A stretch of 64,000 nucleotides of DNA from Nocardioides salarius (GCF_016907435.1 NZ_JAFBBZ010000001.1:3038001-3102000), one strand, 5' to 3'; positions 1-10,587 are shown, counted from the first letter of the stretch. The notes: a model not told the origin generated them from the sequence alone. Made by a program: numbers and translations.

Positions 1-443
1 CGGTGCACGCGTCCGCACCACTCGCGGGCCGCTGCCTGGACCTCGTCCGGGTAGCCGAACGCGACCCGGTGCTCCTCGAACTCGTCCTCGTCGTCGACGT
101 AGACCCGCCCCTCCGACGTGCGCACCACGTCGAGATCGAGGTCGACCGAGCGCAGCACGTCACCGTCCCAGACCGGGGGCGTGGCGAGGTCGACGTAGAC
201 CGAGGCCCAGATGCCCGGGGCGTGGAAGGTCGCGGCGTACCAGCCCTCGCGCGGGGCGAGGGTCACGGTGTCGACGGCCGAGTGGAAGCGCGCGCCGGGT
301 CGCTCGTGCAGCACACCGGCGGGCACCCCGATCCAGTCGCCCCACTCGTCCTCGCCGAGCAGCAGCCCGTCGAAGGACCAGTGCGGGCGCTCGCCCCACT
401 TGCTCATCTCGACGCGGACCGGGCGGGGGTCGGGCAGGCTCAC
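1..443 (-). CDS. DUF402 family protein (partial, C-terminus outside window)
   Basis: The visible 147 residues begin MSLPDPRPVRVEMSKWGERP and carry a DUF402 fold: Trp/Gly-rich beta strands (WSFDGLLLGEDEWGDWIGV), the stretch YVDLATPPVWDG, and the acidic segment RSVDLDLDVV followed by VYVDDEDEFEEH. Characterised relatives are metal-dependent nucleoside tri/diphosphatases and the fosfomycin-pathway protein FomD, so phosphate-ester hydrolysis is a family-level guess. The GTG start at 443 was chosen because a TAGGGT -10 box (451-456) lies 7 nt upstream, the leaderless spacing seen across this window; an in-frame ATG at 407 is the alternative. The gene runs off the left edge. Confidence 0.8.
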   Translation of the reverse strand, partial: MSLPDPRPVRVEMSKWGERPHWSFDGLLLGEDEWGDWIGVPAGVLHERPGARFHSAVDTVTLAPREGWYAATFHAPGIWASVYVDLATPPVWDGDVLRSVDLDLDVVRTSEGRVYVDDEDEFEEHRVAFGYPDEVQAAAREWCGRVH

Positions 444-450
444 CCGCCCG

Positions 451-456
451 ACCCTA
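451..456 (-). promoter_or_regulatory. -10 box TAGGGT, leaderless promoter of the DUF402 gene
   Basis: TANNNT hexamer 7 nt before the GTG start at 443, so the predicted +1 falls on or next to the start codon. Confidence 0.5.
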
Positions 457-474
457 GCCGTGGGACCGGCCGGC

Positions 475-1317
475 TCAGACGACCGTCGCGTCCTGCGGCA
501 GCACCTTCTTGGCGCTCCTGGCGATGATGTCCTGGTAGCGCGAGCCGGTGAGCTTGGCCAGGTGGTGCAGGGCGTGCGCGTCGATGCCGACCAGCACCCG
601 CGCCTGGTTGCGGGTGATGCCGCGCACGATGATCTGCGCGGCCTTCTCGGGGGTCATCCGGGCCAGCTTCTTGTCGAACAGCTCGGCGGTCTTGGTCTTG
701 TCCTCGCGCGCGGAGACCCGCGCGTTGCGGGCGATGGCGGTCTTGATGCCACCGGGGTGCACCGAGGTCACCCCGACGGGGTGCCCGGCCACCAGCATCT
801 CCTCGCGCAGCGCCTCGGTCATGCCGCGCACGGCGTACTTGGCGGCGTTGTACATGCTCTGGCCGGGCATCGAGATCAGCCCGAAGAGCGAGGAGATGTT
901 GACGACGTGGCCCTCGCCCGAGGCGATCAGGTGGGGCAGGAACGCCTTGGTGCCGTGCACGACGCCCCAGAAGTTGATGCCGATGATCCAGTCGATGTCG
1001 TCGTACTCGAGGTCGAGCAGGTCGCCGGCCAGCGCGACGCCGGCGTTGTTGACCACGACGTTGACGCGCCCGAAGTGCGCGACCACGGCCTCGGCGTAGG
1101 CCTCGAAGGCGGCTCGGTCGGCCACGTCGAGCCGGTCGCCGCGGACCTCGCGCGCGCCGGCGGCGCGGGCCAGCTCGACGGTGCCGGCCAGCCCGGCGTC
1201 GTCGACGTCGCTGAGGGCCAGGAGGGCGCCCTTGCCGGCCAGGTCGAGCGCGAGCGCGCGGCCGATGCCGGACGCGGCTCCGGTGATCACGACGACCTTG
1301 TCGCGGAGGTTCTTCAT
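475..1317 (-). CDS. Short-chain dehydrogenase/reductase (SDR), SadH-like
   Basis: 280-residue classical SDR. The Rossmann motif GAASGIG lies near residues 14-20, NNAG near 90, the catalytic Ser in NISS, and YNAAK supplies the Tyr and Lys. It presumably oxidises or reduces an alcohol/ketone with NAD(P). Its ATG overlaps the stop of the upstream monooxygenase (ATGA, 1314-1317), so the two are translationally coupled. The pairing of a flavin monooxygenase with an SDR recalls the mymA/sadH arrangement of mycobacteria: the SDR would supply or remove the carbonyl substrate. The substrate cannot be read from the sequence. Confidence 0.9.
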   Translation of the reverse strand: MKNLRDKVVVITGAASGIGRALALDLAGKGALLALSDVDDAGLAGTVELARAAGAREVRGDRLDVADRAAFEAYAEAVVAHFGRVNVVVNNAGVALAGDLLDLEYDDIDWIIGINFWGVVHGTKAFLPHLIASGEGHVVNISSLFGLISMPGQSMYNAAKYAVRGMTEALREEMLVAGHPVGVTSVHPGGIKTAIARNARVSAREDKTKTAELFDKKLARMTPEKAAQIIVRGITRNQARVLVGIDAHALHHLAKLTGSRYQDIIARSAKKVLPQDATVV

Positions 1318-2879
1318 GCGGTCACTGCCTCTCGGTCGGTGCTGCTGGGGTGCGGGGGTGTCGTGGGCGAGCCGGGGGAGCCGGGCTCTGCGGTGACGGC
1401 GTACGCCGACACGTCGAAGCGCGCCAGCAGCCGGCGGAAGGTGAAGGTGGTGCGCGGCCACAGCGTGGTGTTGCGCCCGTGCTCGTCGAGGTACCAGCTC
1501 GAGCAGCCGCCGGTGGACCACACGGTGCGGCGCATCCGGCGCTGCAGGTCGTCGTTGAAGGCGGCGGTGGCCTGCTCGGTGGGCTCGACGCTGGCGTAGC
1601 GGTCGCGGCGCAGGGTGGCGATCGCGTCGCGCACGTAGGCGACCTGCGACTCGATCATGAAGACCATGCTGGAGTGGCCCAGCCCGGTGTTGGGGCCCAC
1701 CAGCATGAACAGGTTGGGGAACTCCGGCACCGTGGTGCCCTTGTAGGCGGCCATCCCGGTCTCGTCCCACCGCTGCGCCAGCGTGCGGCCGGTGCGCCCG
1801 GTGGTGTGGTGGGCGAAGGGCAGGTCGGTGGCGGTGAAGCCGGTGGCCACCACCAGCACGTCGACCGGGCGCTCGGTGCCGTCGGCGCTCACGACGCCGG
1901 TGGCGCTGACCCGGGCGATGGGGTCGGTGACGAGCTCGACGTTGTCGGAGGCCACGGCGGGGTAGTAGCGGTTGGAGATCAGCACCCGCTTGCAGCCCAG
2001 CTCGAAGGGCGGGGTGAGGCGCTCGCGCAGGTCGGGGTCGGCCACGGCCTTGCGCAGGTTGGCCAGCGCGGCCTTCTTGGCCGGCAGCGCGATCCTGGCG
2101 TCGACGGTGAAGGCCGGCACGTAGGTCTCGCGGCCCCAGTAGATGGCCGAGCGGTAGGCGCGCTGCAGGCCGGGCACGTGGCGCAGCGCGGCCTTCTCGA
2201 GGGCGGTGTAGCGCCGGTCGTGGCGCGGCAGCACGTAGGGCGCGGTGCGCTGGTAGAGGTCGAGGTGGGAGACGACCTCCTGCAGCTCGGGCACGATCTG
2301 GATGGCCGAGGCACCGGTGCCGATGACGGCCACCCGCTTGCCGCGCAGGTCGACCGAGTGGTCCCAGCGTGCGGAGTGGAAGACCTCGCCGGCGAAGTCG
2401 TCGATGCCCTCGATGTCGGGCAGCCGCGGCTCGGAGAGGCTGCCGGCGCCCATCAGCAGGGTGCGCGAGGTCCAGGTGGTGCGGCCCTCGGGGCCCTGGG
2501 TGACGACGCTCCAGCGCTGGGTCGCGTCGTCCCACGCCGCGTCGACGAACGCGGTGTGCAGCTCGACGCGGTCGAGGACCCCCGACTCGCGCGCCACCCG
2601 CTGCAGGTAGGCCTGGATCTCCGGCTGGGGCGAGAAGGACATCGACCAGTCGGGGTTGGGCGCGAAGGAGAAGGAGTAGAGCTGGCTGGGCACGTCGCAG
2701 GCGGCGCCGGGGTAGCTGTTGTCGCGCCAGGTGCCACCCACGTCACCGCCCTTCTCGACGACCACCAGGTCGTGCTCGCCGTCCTCGGCGAGCTTGATCG
2801 CGGCGCACAGGCCGGCGAAGCCGGCGCCGACGACGAGGTGGTCGACGGTCCGGGTGCGGGAGGGAGCAGCAGTGGACAT
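1314..2879 (-). CDS. Flavin-containing monooxygenase, Baeyer-Villiger type
   Basis: 521 residues. An N-terminal FAD-binding GAGFAG motif (about residues 18-23) and a second dinucleotide motif GTGASAIQIVPEL bracket the Baeyer-Villiger fingerprint FAGEVFHSARWD, which fits FxGxxxHxxxW(P/D). Such enzymes insert oxygen next to a carbonyl or oxidise heteroatoms, using NADPH, FAD and O2. It is the first gene of a two-gene operon with the SDR and diverges from a TetR regulator. A TTGACA/TAGCGT promoter places +1 at the ATG, and the -35 lies inside a 21-bp dyad, so the TetR protein probably represses it until a ligand appears. MymA-like function on long-chain substrates is only inferred. Confidence 0.9.
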   Translation of the reverse strand: MSTAAPSRTRTVDHLVVGAGFAGLCAAIKLAEDGEHDLVVVEKGGDVGGTWRDNSYPGAACDVPSQLYSFSFAPNPDWSMSFSPQPEIQAYLQRVARESGVLDRVELHTAFVDAAWDDATQRWSVVTQGPEGRTTWTSRTLLMGAGSLSEPRLPDIEGIDDFAGEVFHSARWDHSVDLRGKRVAVIGTGASAIQIVPELQEVVSHLDLYQRTAPYVLPRHDRRYTALEKAALRHVPGLQRAYRSAIYWGRETYVPAFTVDARIALPAKKAALANLRKAVADPDLRERLTPPFELGCKRVLISNRYYPAVASDNVELVTDPIARVSATGVVSADGTERPVDVLVVATGFTATDLPFAHHTTGRTGRTLAQRWDETGMAAYKGTTVPEFPNLFMLVGPNTGLGHSSMVFMIESQVAYVRDAIATLRRDRYASVEPTEQATAAFNDDLQRRMRRTVWSTGGCSSWYLDEHGRNTTLWPRTTFTFRRLLARFDVSAYAVTAEPGSPGSPTTPPHPSSTDREAVTA

Positions 2880-2885
2880 GCGTGC

Positions 2886-2915
2886 ACGCTATTGCGGCTA
2901 TTGAATGAGTGTCAA
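2886..2915 (-). promoter_or_regulatory. Promoter of the monooxygenase operon
   Basis: On the minus strand TTGACA (2915-2910) and TAGCGT (2891-2886) are separated by 18 bp, with 6 nt to the ATG at 2879. This predicts a leaderless mRNA. Confidence 0.6.
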
Positions 2916-2918
2916 TAG
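2898..2918. promoter_or_regulatory. TetR-type operator between divergent genes
   Basis: Perfect inverted repeat CTATTGA-N7-TCAATAG. It covers the -35 of the monooxygenase promoter on one strand and the -10 of the regulator promoter (TAGAAT, 2916-2921) on the other, so one bound dimer would block both. The size and symmetry fit TetR-family operators. Confidence 0.7.
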
Positions 2919-2921
2919 AAT
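2916..2921 (+). promoter_or_regulatory. -10 box TAGAAT of the TetR gene
   Basis: TTGCGG (2892-2897) and TAGAAT are 18 bp apart, with 7 nt to GTG 2929. The spacing predicts a leaderless transcript and fixes the start codon. Confidence 0.5.
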
Positions 2922-2928
2922 GGTGCTC

Positions 2929-3540
2929 GTGAGTCCCCACACGCCCGCACCCCGCACCCGGCTGAGCCCCGAGCAGCGCCGCTCCCAGCTGCTCGACCTC
3001 GGCGTGCGGCTGCTGGCCACCCGCTCGGTCGACGAGCTGAGCATCGACCTGCTCGCGGAGGAGGCGGGCATCTCGCGCGGCCTGCTCTACCACTACTTCG
3101 GCAACAAGCACGCCTTCCACGAGGCGGTCGTGCGCCGTGCGGCCGACGACCTGGTCAGCCAGACCGCGCCTCCGGTGGAGGGTGACCCGGTGCACCGGCT
3201 GCTGGTCTCGGTCACGGCGTACGTCGACTACGTGGACGCCAACTACGAGGGCTACCTGTCGCTGGTGCGCGGCGCCGCCAGCGGCAACGAGACGCTGCGC
3301 GAGATCTACGAGGACGCCCGGCGGGCCCTGACCGACCGGATCTTCGAGGAGGACCCGAACGGCAACCTGGTGCCCGACACCCCCGCCGCCCGGCTGCTGG
3401 CGCGCGGCTGGGCGGCGATGGTGGAGGAGCTGGTGCTGCGCTGGAAGGTGCAGCCCGACGGGGTCTCCCGCGACGAGCTGCTGGCGCTGATCGCCGGCTC
3501 GCTGCCGGCGCTGGCCCAGCTGCTGCCCGAGCAGCAGTAG
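2929..3540 (+). CDS. TetR/AcrR family transcriptional regulator
   Basis: 203 residues from GTG 2929. The N-terminal helix-turn-helix is clear (RRSQLLDLGVRLLA, then IDLLAEEAGISRGLLYHYFGNK near residues 40-65) and a helical ligand-binding domain follows. GTG 2929 is preferred over ATG 2905 because the latter lies inside the 21-bp operator and a -10 box sits 7 nt before 2929. Being divergent from the monooxygenase/SDR operon with a shared operator, it most likely represses that operon and itself. The inducer is unknown. Confidence 0.9.
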   Translation: MSPHTPAPRTRLSPEQRRSQLLDLGVRLLATRSVDELSIDLLAEEAGISRGLLYHYFGNKHAFHEAVVRRAADDLVSQTAPPVEGDPVHRLLVSVTAYVDYVDANYEGYLSLVRGAASGNETLREIYEDARRALTDRIFEEDPNGNLVPDTPAARLLARGWAAMVEELVLRWKVQPDGVSRDELLALIAGSLPALAQLLPEQQ

Positions 3541-3571
3541 GGCCGGCGCGGGAGCGGGCCGGCGCGGGCCC
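3541..3571. terminator. Possible bidirectional terminator
   Basis: The 31-bp gap between convergent genes contains two copies of the self-complementary GCCGGC about 10 nt apart, able to form a GC-rich stem. There is no T-run, so support is weak. Confidence 0.3.
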
Positions 3572-4798
<1,227 letters not shown>

Positions 4799-4908
4799 GG
4801 CTTCCTCCTGCTGCGTCGAAGGTGGCCGGCACGGCATCGGCGTGCAGGTCGTGGGAGATCGTGCGGTGCTACGACTCCCAGGGGAGCAGATCGGAGCCCG
4901 AAAACCAA

Positions 4909-4922
4909 GATCGCGCGCGATC
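4909..4922. promoter_or_regulatory. 14-bp palindrome upstream of rocD
   Basis: GATCGCGCGCGATC is fully self-complementary and sits in the 243-bp gap between divergent rocD and the secreted-protein gene. It may be an operator; no regulator is encoded nearby. Confidence 0.3.
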
Positions 4923-4957
4923 GTACGGCGGCGCCAGCCGCCCCCGCGGCCGGGGCG

Positions 4958-4989
4958 TTGACCGTCGGGGCGCCGTCGCGGCATACCCT
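4958..4989 (+). promoter_or_regulatory. Putative promoter of the secreted-protein gene
   Basis: TTGACC (4958-4963) and TACCCT (4984-4989) are spaced 20 bp apart, slightly long. A leader of about 45 nt would precede ATG 5042. Confidence 0.35.
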
Positions 4990-5041
4990 GCCGCCTGACA
5001 CGCGGTCTGGTGCCGCTCCGCCCGACCGTCTGGACCGTTCC

Positions 5042-6580
5042 ATGCTCCTCCCGCGCGCGCACGCCTCCGTGCTCTCCGCCCTCCTCCTCGCCGCCCTCCT
5101 CCTGGGGGTCACGGCCCCCGTCTCCGCCGAGGACGCCGATGGTGCCGACGTCGGCTCCCGGTCCGCCACGGTCGTCTTCCCCGACGTCAGGGGGATCAAC
5201 CCCGACCGGGACGAGTACGTCGTCGAGGTCGCCGACAACGACTACGACCGGCTACGAGCCTCCTGGCAGGGGCACCGGACCGAGCTGGCCCTGGACGGCC
5301 CCACCGTGGTCGGGCTTCCCGTGGACGGCAAGAGCGTCGTTCGTGTCGAGGGTTGCGTGAAGCGGTCCTGCACCGAGATCGCGCGCTCGCCGCGCCTCGT
5401 CGTGCTGCGCGCGCTGCACGCGTCGTGGGGCCGCACCGTCCGGGTGGCTGAGGGCAAGGTGGTCGCCCGCGCCACCATCGACAGCCCGTTCCCGGCCGGG
5501 GAGGGCAGTGTCGCCTGGGAGGTCCTGGGCCCCGACCCCTCGGCAGCTCCGCTGGCCAGCGGGCAGACCGGGTACGAGGCGCGCCGGCTCACGGCGGGCT
5601 CGAGGCTGACCTTCTACCCGGTCGTCCCCGCAGGGCTCCCCGAGGGCGCGCACGTGCTGCGGGCCCGCCTCTCCCACAGCTCCACGACGTACGGCGACCT
5701 GGAGGGCGAGGTGAGCGGCACCGTCGTGGTGGACCGGACCGCCCCGGTCATCGGCTCGCTGAGCCTGTCCCGCGACACGGTCTACCCGCCGCGTGACGAG
5801 TACCAGGACACCACCACCGTCAAGGTCTCGGGCCCCGCCGACGTGGCCGGCGGCAGCTACGTGGCCGAGGACGCCGCCGGCGAGGTCGTCGCGCGCGGCG
5901 GGCTCGGCAAGCGTCCGGGCAAGCGGCTCTGGGTCACGAGCTGGCGCGGCGAGCGCAACGGCAGGAGCCTGCCCACGGGCGACTACCTCGTGCGCACGAC
6001 CCTGGTCGACCGGGCGGGCAACCGGAGCGCGCCCGTGGAGACCACGGTCTCGGTGGTGGCCCAGCGCATGGCGGAGCGCAAGATCGACCTGCGGTTGCGC
6101 CCGACCGACGTGGAGATCGACCGCGACGTGGGCCGGTGCGCGCGGGTGAAGAGCCCGTCCTCGCGCCGGGTCCCCGGATCGATCGGTCTGTTCTCGGGGC
6201 TGCGTTGCGACAAGGCGGACCAGGAGCACGCCGTCACCGCGAACGGCGTCTACCTCCCGCCCTCCGCGGGCGGCCGCTACGAGAAGGTCCAGCTGCGCGT
6301 CAGGGGCGGCCGCTCCAAGCGGCACCGCAACGGCGCGCTGCCCTACCTCGTCGTCCACCTCGAGGACCGGAAGGGTCGGCTCGTCGAGCGCACCCAGCTG
6401 GGCAGCCGCTACAAGGAGTGGCGCCTCGACGAGGTCGGCGACGACATGGTGCACGACCGCAAGACGGATCGGCCCTACATCATCTGGCACGTCGGCCTGA
6501 CCCAGGGCAGCCGCTACGACGTCGACGAGTACCGGGTGCGCGGTCGCTACCGCGAGCTGGTGGACGTCGCCACCGGCTGA
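5042..6580 (+). CDS. Secreted protein of unknown function with Ig-like repeats
   Basis: 512 residues. Residues 1-29 form a signal peptide (ASVLSALLLAALLLGVTAPVSA) with likely cleavage after APVSA. The middle shows beta-sandwich-like segments typical of bacterial Ig-like surface domains: SGTVVVDRTAPVIGSLSLS and LPTGDYLVRTTLVDRAGNRSAPV. The C-terminal part has several Cys and aromatic residues (CARVKSPSS, LRCDKADQEH). I recognise no enzyme motif. ATG 5042 is the first codon giving a clean signal peptide. A cell-surface or extracellular structural role is inferred only from the secretion signal and repeats. Confidence 0.8.
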   Translation: MLLPRAHASVLSALLLAALLLGVTAPVSAEDADGADVGSRSATVVFPDVRGINPDRDEYVVEVADNDYDRLRASWQGHRTELALDGPTVVGLPVDGKSVVRVEGCVKRSCTEIARSPRLVVLRALHASWGRTVRVAEGKVVARATIDSPFPAGEGSVAWEVLGPDPSAAPLASGQTGYEARRLTAGSRLTFYPVVPAGLPEGAHVLRARLSHSSTTYGDLEGEVSGTVVVDRTAPVIGSLSLSRDTVYPPRDEYQDTTTVKVSGPADVAGGSYVAEDAAGEVVARGGLGKRPGKRLWVTSWRGERNGRSLPTGDYLVRTTLVDRAGNRSAPVETTVSVVAQRMAERKIDLRLRPTDVEIDRDVGRCARVKSPSSRRVPGSIGLFSGLRCDKADQEHAVTANGVYLPPSAGGRYEKVQLRVRGGRSKRHRNGALPYLVVHLEDRKGRLVERTQLGSRYKEWRLDEVGDDMVHDRKTDRPYIIWHVGLTQGSRYDVDEYRVRGRYRELVDVATG

Positions 6581-6650
6581 GCGCCGACCCGGCTCGTTCG
6601 AACCAGCCGAGTCGGCGGGGTGTGGGGGTGTTTGAGAGGATCGGCGGGTC

Positions 6651-9600
6651 ATGGACGCGGCAGGTACGACGGCACCCGAGCCGAGCAGCAGCCCGTTCGA
6701 GATCTCGTACCCGCCCGAGCTGCCGGTCACCCAGCGCCGTGAGGACATCGCCGAGGCGATCCGCGACCACCAGGTCGTCGTGGTCGCCGGCGAGACCGGG
6801 TCGGGCAAGACCACGCAGCTGCCGAAGATCTGCCTCGAGCTGGGCCGGGGGCGCTCCACCGAGCACACCGCACGTGACGGGAAGACCCGCAGGCGCGGCG
6901 GGCTGATCGGGCACACCCAGCCCCGGCGGATCGCGGCCCGCTCGGTCGCCGAGCGGATCGCCGACGAGCTCGGCCGGCCGCTGGGCGAGCAGTCGGTGGT
7001 CGGCTACCAGGTGCGCTTCACCGACCGCACCTCGCGCTCCACCCGGGTCAAGCTGATGACCGACGGCATCCTGCTCGCCGAGCTGCAGCGCGACCGGATG
7101 CTGTGGAAGTACGACACGATCATCATCGACGAGGCGCACGAGCGCTCGCTCAACATCGACTTCCTGCTCGGCTACCTCAAGCGGCTGCTGCCGCGCCGGC
7201 CCGACCTCAAGCTGGTCATCACCTCGGCCACCATCGACGTGGAGCGCTTCGCCGCCCACTTCGCCGACCGCGACGGCAACCCCGCCCCGGTCGTCGAGGT
7301 CTCGGGGCGCACCTATCCCGTCGAGGTCCGCTACCGGCCCCTTCTCGACCTCGGCGAGGACGACGACGAGGGCGAGCCGGTGCAGCGCGACCAGACCGAG
7401 GCGATCGTCGACGCGGTGCGCGAGCTCAGCGCCGAGGGTCCGGGCGACGTGCTGGTCTTCCTGCCCGGCGAGCGCGAGATCCGCGACACCGCCGACGCCC
7501 TGGCCGAGCTGACCACCTCGACCCGCGGTGGCGGCACCGAGGTGGTGCCGCTCTACTCGCGGCTCTCGGCCGCCGAGCAGCACCGCGTCTTCTCCTCCCA
7601 CACCGGGCGCCGCATCGTGCTGGCCACCAACGTCGCCGAGACCTCGCTGACCGTGCCGGGCATCCGGTACGTCGTCGACACCGGCGTCGCGCGGATCTCG
7701 CGCTACTCGGCACGCACCAAGGTGCAGCGGCTGCCGATCGAGCCGATCAGCCAGGCCTCGGCCAACCAGCGCTCCGGGCGCTGCGGCCGCGTCGCGGCCG
7801 GCATCGCGATCCGGCTCTACTCCGAGGAGGACTTCGAGGGCCGCCCCGAGTTCACCGACCCCGAGATCCTGCGCACCAACCTGGCCAGCGTCATCCTGCA
7901 GATGACCAGCCTGGGCCTCGGCGACGTCGCCGGCTTCCCGTTCGTGGAGCCGCCCGACCGGCGCAACGTCGCCTCCGGCGTGCAGCTGCTCGAGGAGCTC
8001 GGTGCCCTGCAGGTGGGCGGCGAGAAGGAGCCGCGGCTGACCCGGGTGGGCCAGCGGCTGGCCCGGATGCCCCTCGACCCGCGCCTGGGCCGGATGGTGC
8101 TCGAGGCCGAGCGCCTGGGCTGCCTGCGCGACGTGCTGGTCATCACCGCCGCGCTGAGCCTGCAGGACCCCCGCGAGCGGCCGGCCGAGCAGCGCGCGCA
8201 GGCCGACCAGCAGCACGCCCGCTTCAACGCCGAGGAGTCCGACTTCCTGACCTGGCTCAACCTGTGGCGCTACGTCAAGGAGCAGCAGAAGGAGCTCAGC
8301 TCGAGCGCGTTCCGGCGGATGTGCAAGCGCGAGCACCTCAACTACCTGCGCGTGCGCGAGTGGCAGGACTTCGAGTCCCAGCTGCGCCAGGTCTGCAAGG
8401 AGATGGGCCTCGACCTGGGCAGCAGCGGCTCGTCGGGCGGCGCGGCGTACGACGCCGACGGCATCCACCAGGCCCTGCTCTCGGGGCTGCTCAGCCAGAT
8501 CGGGCTGCTGGAGGAGCGCGAGAAGCCGTCGCCGGGGGCCAAGCCCAAGGGCCGCCGCCCGATGCGCGAGTACCAGGGCGCCCGCGGCGCCCGCTTCGCG
8601 ATCTTCCCCGGCAGCGCGCTGTCGCGGAAGAACCCGGCGTACGTGATGGCCGGCGAGCTCGTCGAGACCAGCCGGCTCTGGGCGCGCCAGGTGGCGGCGA
8701 TCGACCCCGCGTGGGCCGAGCGGCTGGGCGGCGACCTGGTCAAGCGCACCTGGTCGGAGCCGCACTGGAGCACCAAGCGCGCCGCGGTGATGGCCTACGA
8801 GCGCGCCACCCTGTACGGCGTCCCGCTGGTCGCCGACCGGCTCGTCTCCTACGGCAAGGTCGACCGCGAGGTCGCTCGTGAGCTGTTCATCCGCCACGCC
8901 CTGGTGCAGGGGGAGTGGCGCACCAACCAGAAGTTCCTCGAGCGCAACCGCGCCCGGCTCGAGGAGGCCGCCGAGCTCGAGCACCGGGCGCGTCGGCGCG
9001 ACATCGTCGTCGACGAGGAGACCCTCTTCGACTTCTACGACGCCCGGGTCGGCCCCGAGGTCGTCAGCGGCGCCCACTTCGACCAGTGGTGGAAGCAGGA
9101 GCGCCAGCGCAACGGCCGGCTCCTCGACCTCGACCCCTCGATGCTGACCCACGACACCGCCGAGGAGGTCCGCGCCGACGACTACCCCGAGCAGTGGGAG
9201 GGCGAGGGGCTGACCTTCTCGATCGCCTACCACTTCGAGCCGGGCGCCGCCGACGACGGCCTGACCATCGACGTGCCGGTCGCCACCCTCAACCGGGTCG
9301 CCGCCGACGACTTCTCCTGGAACGTGCCCGGCATGCGCGAGGAGCTGGTCACCAGCCTGATCCGCAGCCTGCCCAAGAACCTGCGCGTCAGCTTCGTGCC
9401 CGCCCCCGACCGGGCCCGCGACTTCCTGCGCGACACGCCGCCGGGCGAGGAGACGCTGCTCGACGCGCTCGAGCGCTGGTGCCGGGCCACCGCCGGCGTC
9501 GTGGTGCCGCGCGAGGCGTGGGACTGGGCCAAGGTGCCCGAGCACCTGCGCCCCACCTACCGCGTCGTCGACGACCACGGCCGCGAGCAGGCCCGCGGCA

Positions 9601-10553
9601 AGGATCTCGAGGCGCTCAAGGCGCCGCTTCGCGGGCAGTTCACCCAGGCGCTCGCCGACGTGGCCACCGACTCCGGCCTGGCCCGCACCGGCGAGACCAC
9701 CTGGGTCTTCGGCGACCTCGAGTCCTCCTTCACCCAGAAGCGCGCCGGCCACGAGGTCACCGCCTTCCCCGGCCTCGTCGACGAGGGCGCCACGGTGGGG
9801 CTGCAGGTCGCCGGCTCCGAGGACGAGCGCGACGCCCGGCACCGGCTCGGGGTGCGCCGCCTGCTGCTGCTCGACCTCGACCGCGGCGGCGACGCCTCGG
9901 TCAAGCGGGTGCTCGACAGCCTCGACAACGCCCAGAAGCTCGGCCTCGCCGGTTCGCCCTACTCCTCGGTGGCCGAGCTGCTCGAGGACTGCCGGGCGGC
10001 CGTCGTGCAGGACGCCGTCGACGCGCGGCCCGCGGTGCGCACCCGGGCGGCGTACGACGCGCTGCTGGGCGTCGTGGGCGGCGACCTGGAGGCCCGGCTG
10101 CGCGGCGTGCTGGCCGACGTGGTGCGGGTGCTGGAGGTGTGGCGGCGCGCCGAGAAGGCGTTGTCGGGGCGCGCGGAGATGATGGTGCTGCCGGCGCTGA
10201 CCGACATGCGCGCCCAGCTCGAGCGGCTGGTGCACCGCGGCTTCGTCGCCCAGGCCGGCCCGGCGCGGCTGCGCCGCTACCCCACCTACCTCGCCGCGCT
10301 GCTGGCCCGGCGCGAGAAGCTCGACGGCGGACACCTGGCGGTGAGCCAGGACCGACGGCTGATGGACGCGGTGGCCGAGCTGCAGGAGTCCTACCTGCAC
10401 CGCCTGGCCGCGCTGCCCGAGGGCCGCCCACCGGGCGAGGCGCTGCGCCGGGTGCGTTGGATGCTGGAGGAGTACCGCGTCTCGCTGTGGGCCCAGCAGC
10501 TGGGCACCGACGGGCCGGTCTCCGACCAGCGGATCCGCAAGGTGCTGGGCTGA
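6651..10553 (+). CDS. hrpA: ATP-dependent RNA helicase HrpA
   Basis: 1300 residues, the size of full-length HrpA. It is a DEAH helicase: Walker A GETGSGKT (48-55), DEAH (160-163), SAT motif III, NVAETSLTVPG (motif V) and QRSGRCGR (motif VI, near 375). Helicase-associated domains and the HrpA-specific C-terminal DUF3418 region follow. Known family members unwind RNA and rescue collided ribosomes in Escherichia coli. It stands alone. ATG 6651 gives the compact N-terminus expected. The long open frames antisense to it are base-composition shadows. Confidence 0.95.
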   Translation: MDAAGTTAPEPSSSPFEISYPPELPVTQRREDIAEAIRDHQVVVVAGETGSGKTTQLPKICLELGRGRSTEHTARDGKTRRRGGLIGHTQPRRIAARSVAERIADELGRPLGEQSVVGYQVRFTDRTSRSTRVKLMTDGILLAELQRDRMLWKYDTIIIDEAHERSLNIDFLLGYLKRLLPRRPDLKLVITSATIDVERFAAHFADRDGNPAPVVEVSGRTYPVEVRYRPLLDLGEDDDEGEPVQRDQTEAIVDAVRELSAEGPGDVLVFLPGEREIRDTADALAELTTSTRGGGTEVVPLYSRLSAAEQHRVFSSHTGRRIVLATNVAETSLTVPGIRYVVDTGVARISRYSARTKVQRLPIEPISQASANQRSGRCGRVAAGIAIRLYSEEDFEGRPEFTDPEILRTNLASVILQMTSLGLGDVAGFPFVEPPDRRNVASGVQLLEELGALQVGGEKEPRLTRVGQRLARMPLDPRLGRMVLEAERLGCLRDVLVITAALSLQDPRERPAEQRAQADQQHARFNAEESDFLTWLNLWRYVKEQQKELSSSAFRRMCKREHLNYLRVREWQDFESQLRQVCKEMGLDLGSSGSSGGAAYDADGIHQALLSGLLSQIGLLEEREKPSPGAKPKGRRPMREYQGARGARFAIFPGSALSRKNPAYVMAGELVETSRLWARQVAAIDPAWAERLGGDLVKRTWSEPHWSTKRAAVMAYERATLYGVPLVADRLVSYGKVDREVARELFIRHALVQGEWRTNQKFLERNRARLEEAAELEHRARRRDIVVDEETLFDFYDARVGPEVVSGAHFDQWWKQERQRNGRLLDLDPSMLTHDTAEEVRADDYPEQWEGEGLTFSIAYHFEPGAADDGLTIDVPVATLNRVAADDFSWNVPGMREELVTSLIRSLPKNLRVSFVPAPDRARDFLRDTPPGEETLLDALERWCRATAGVVVPREAWDWAKVPEHLRPTYRVVDDHGREQARGKDLEALKAPLRGQFTQALADVATDSGLARTGETTWVFGDLESSFTQKRAGHEVTAFPGLVDEGATVGLQVAGSEDERDARHRLGVRRLLLLDLDRGGDASVKRVLDSLDNAQKLGLAGSPYSSVAELLEDCRAAVVQDAVDARPAVRTRAAYDALLGVVGGDLEARLRGVLADVVRVLEVWRRAEKALSGRAEMMVLPALTDMRAQLERLVHRGFVAQAGPARLRRYPTYLAALLARREKLDGGHLAVSQDRRLMDAVAELQESYLHRLAALPEGRPPGEALRRVRWMLEEYRVSLWAQQLGTDGPVSDQRIRKVLG

Positions 10554-10587
10554 GCCCACCCGCGGCCACCCGCGGCCACCTCCGGCG

